NCBI RefSeq assembly: GCF_004054105.1
Contig: NZ_SBLC01000003.1
Span: 62,001 to 126,000, forward strand
Source of the DNA: Falsigemmobacter intermedius
GTDB taxonomy: Bacteria > Pseudomonadota > Alphaproteobacteria > Rhodobacterales > Rhodobacteraceae
Length of the DNA: 64,000 nucleotides
Direction of reading: 5' to 3'
In this document: piece after piece, positions 63,959 to 64,000 of the stretch
How the letters are laid out: each line of letters begins with the position of its first letter
Numbering within the stretch: position 1 is the first letter of the stretch
Translations under genes and position numbers: made by a program
The notes under the pieces: generated by a model
Seen by the model: only the letters and a program-made list of their open reading frames with translations
The model's database searches: none
Told to the model about the DNA's origin: nothing

Positions 63959-64000
63959 CCCCGACCCTCCCTGCCTGAGGGGGGCAGGATCGGCTGCGCG

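Overview
The window is a GC-rich (roughly 63-66% by eye) chromosomal stretch from an alphaproteobacterium, most likely of the order Rhodobacterales (Rhodobacter/Paracoccus-type family). Support for this: a PmtA phosphatidylethanolamine methyltransferase of the Rhodobacter type, a short proline-tRNA ligase, an IscR-like regulator that keeps only one cysteine in the usual cluster region, an iscR-nifS-sufB...sufCD...sufS operon, and the lptC-lptA-lptB-hpf-ptsN order. Gene density is very high. I see no prophage, insertion sequence, CRISPR array, toxin-antitoxin or defence island, so this is core genome with interesting regulatory detail rather than an accessory region.

Layout. 1-5.5 kb: the 3' end of an L,D-transpeptidase, a secreted protein, gatB, a small transglycosylase lipoprotein and dadA. 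5.5-9.4 kb: the polyphosphate pair ppk1-ppx on the minus strand, with a Pho-box-like sequence directly before ppk1. 9.4-14.7 kb: an AI-2E-family permease, proS, a small membrane protein and the lipoprotein exporter genes lolC-lolD. 14.8-20.2 kb: tgt, sufT-sufA, then a minus-strand block of TetR regulator, ppk2, HD hydrolase, small protein and alpha/beta hydrolase. 20.2-30.0 kb: the large SUF iron-sulfur assembly operon (iscR, a NifS-type desulfurase, sufB, three poorly characterised genes, sufC, sufD, two Yip1-like membrane proteins, sufS), followed by tRNA-Arg(CCG). 30.2-37.5 kb: pmtA, a second AI-2E permease, dapA, soluble lytic transglycosylase, a membrane protein, smpB and a small hypothetical. 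37.5-44.1 kb: aromatic aminotransferase, sulfurtransferase, M20 hydrolase, DUF1269 protein, mepA and an MFS permease. 44.1-49.7 kb: ptsN, hpf, lptB, lptA, lptC, a ribonuclease D-like gene and a SulP transporter. 49.8-50.4 kb: two tRNA-Glu and two tRNA-Gln genes. 50.5-57 kb: a BaiN-like flavoprotein, SPOR lipoprotein, dacA-like carboxypeptidase, tmk, msrA, prmA and a DUF1127 protein. 57.2-60.7 kb: ruvC-ruvA-htpX-ruvB. 60.7-64 kb: hisE/hisF, a small lipoprotein, rplM-rpsI and a PNPOx-like protein.

How the genes work together. Three themes stand out: envelope building and turnover (L,D-transpeptidase, two lytic transglycosylases, MepA, DacA, SPOR protein, Lol and Lpt systems, PmtA), polyphosphate/phosphate metabolism (ppk1, ppx, ppk2), and iron-sulfur cluster assembly. 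The most noteworthy signals are regulatory. One is a near-perfect Irr-type iron control element buried in rare codons inside the NifS-like gene. A second, weaker one overlaps the iscR -10 box. Others are a Pho-box-like direct repeat 23 bp from the ppk1 start, an AT-rich perfect 18-bp inverted repeat before rplM, and a small family of intergenic hairpin repeats whose stems differ in sequence yet stay fully paired.
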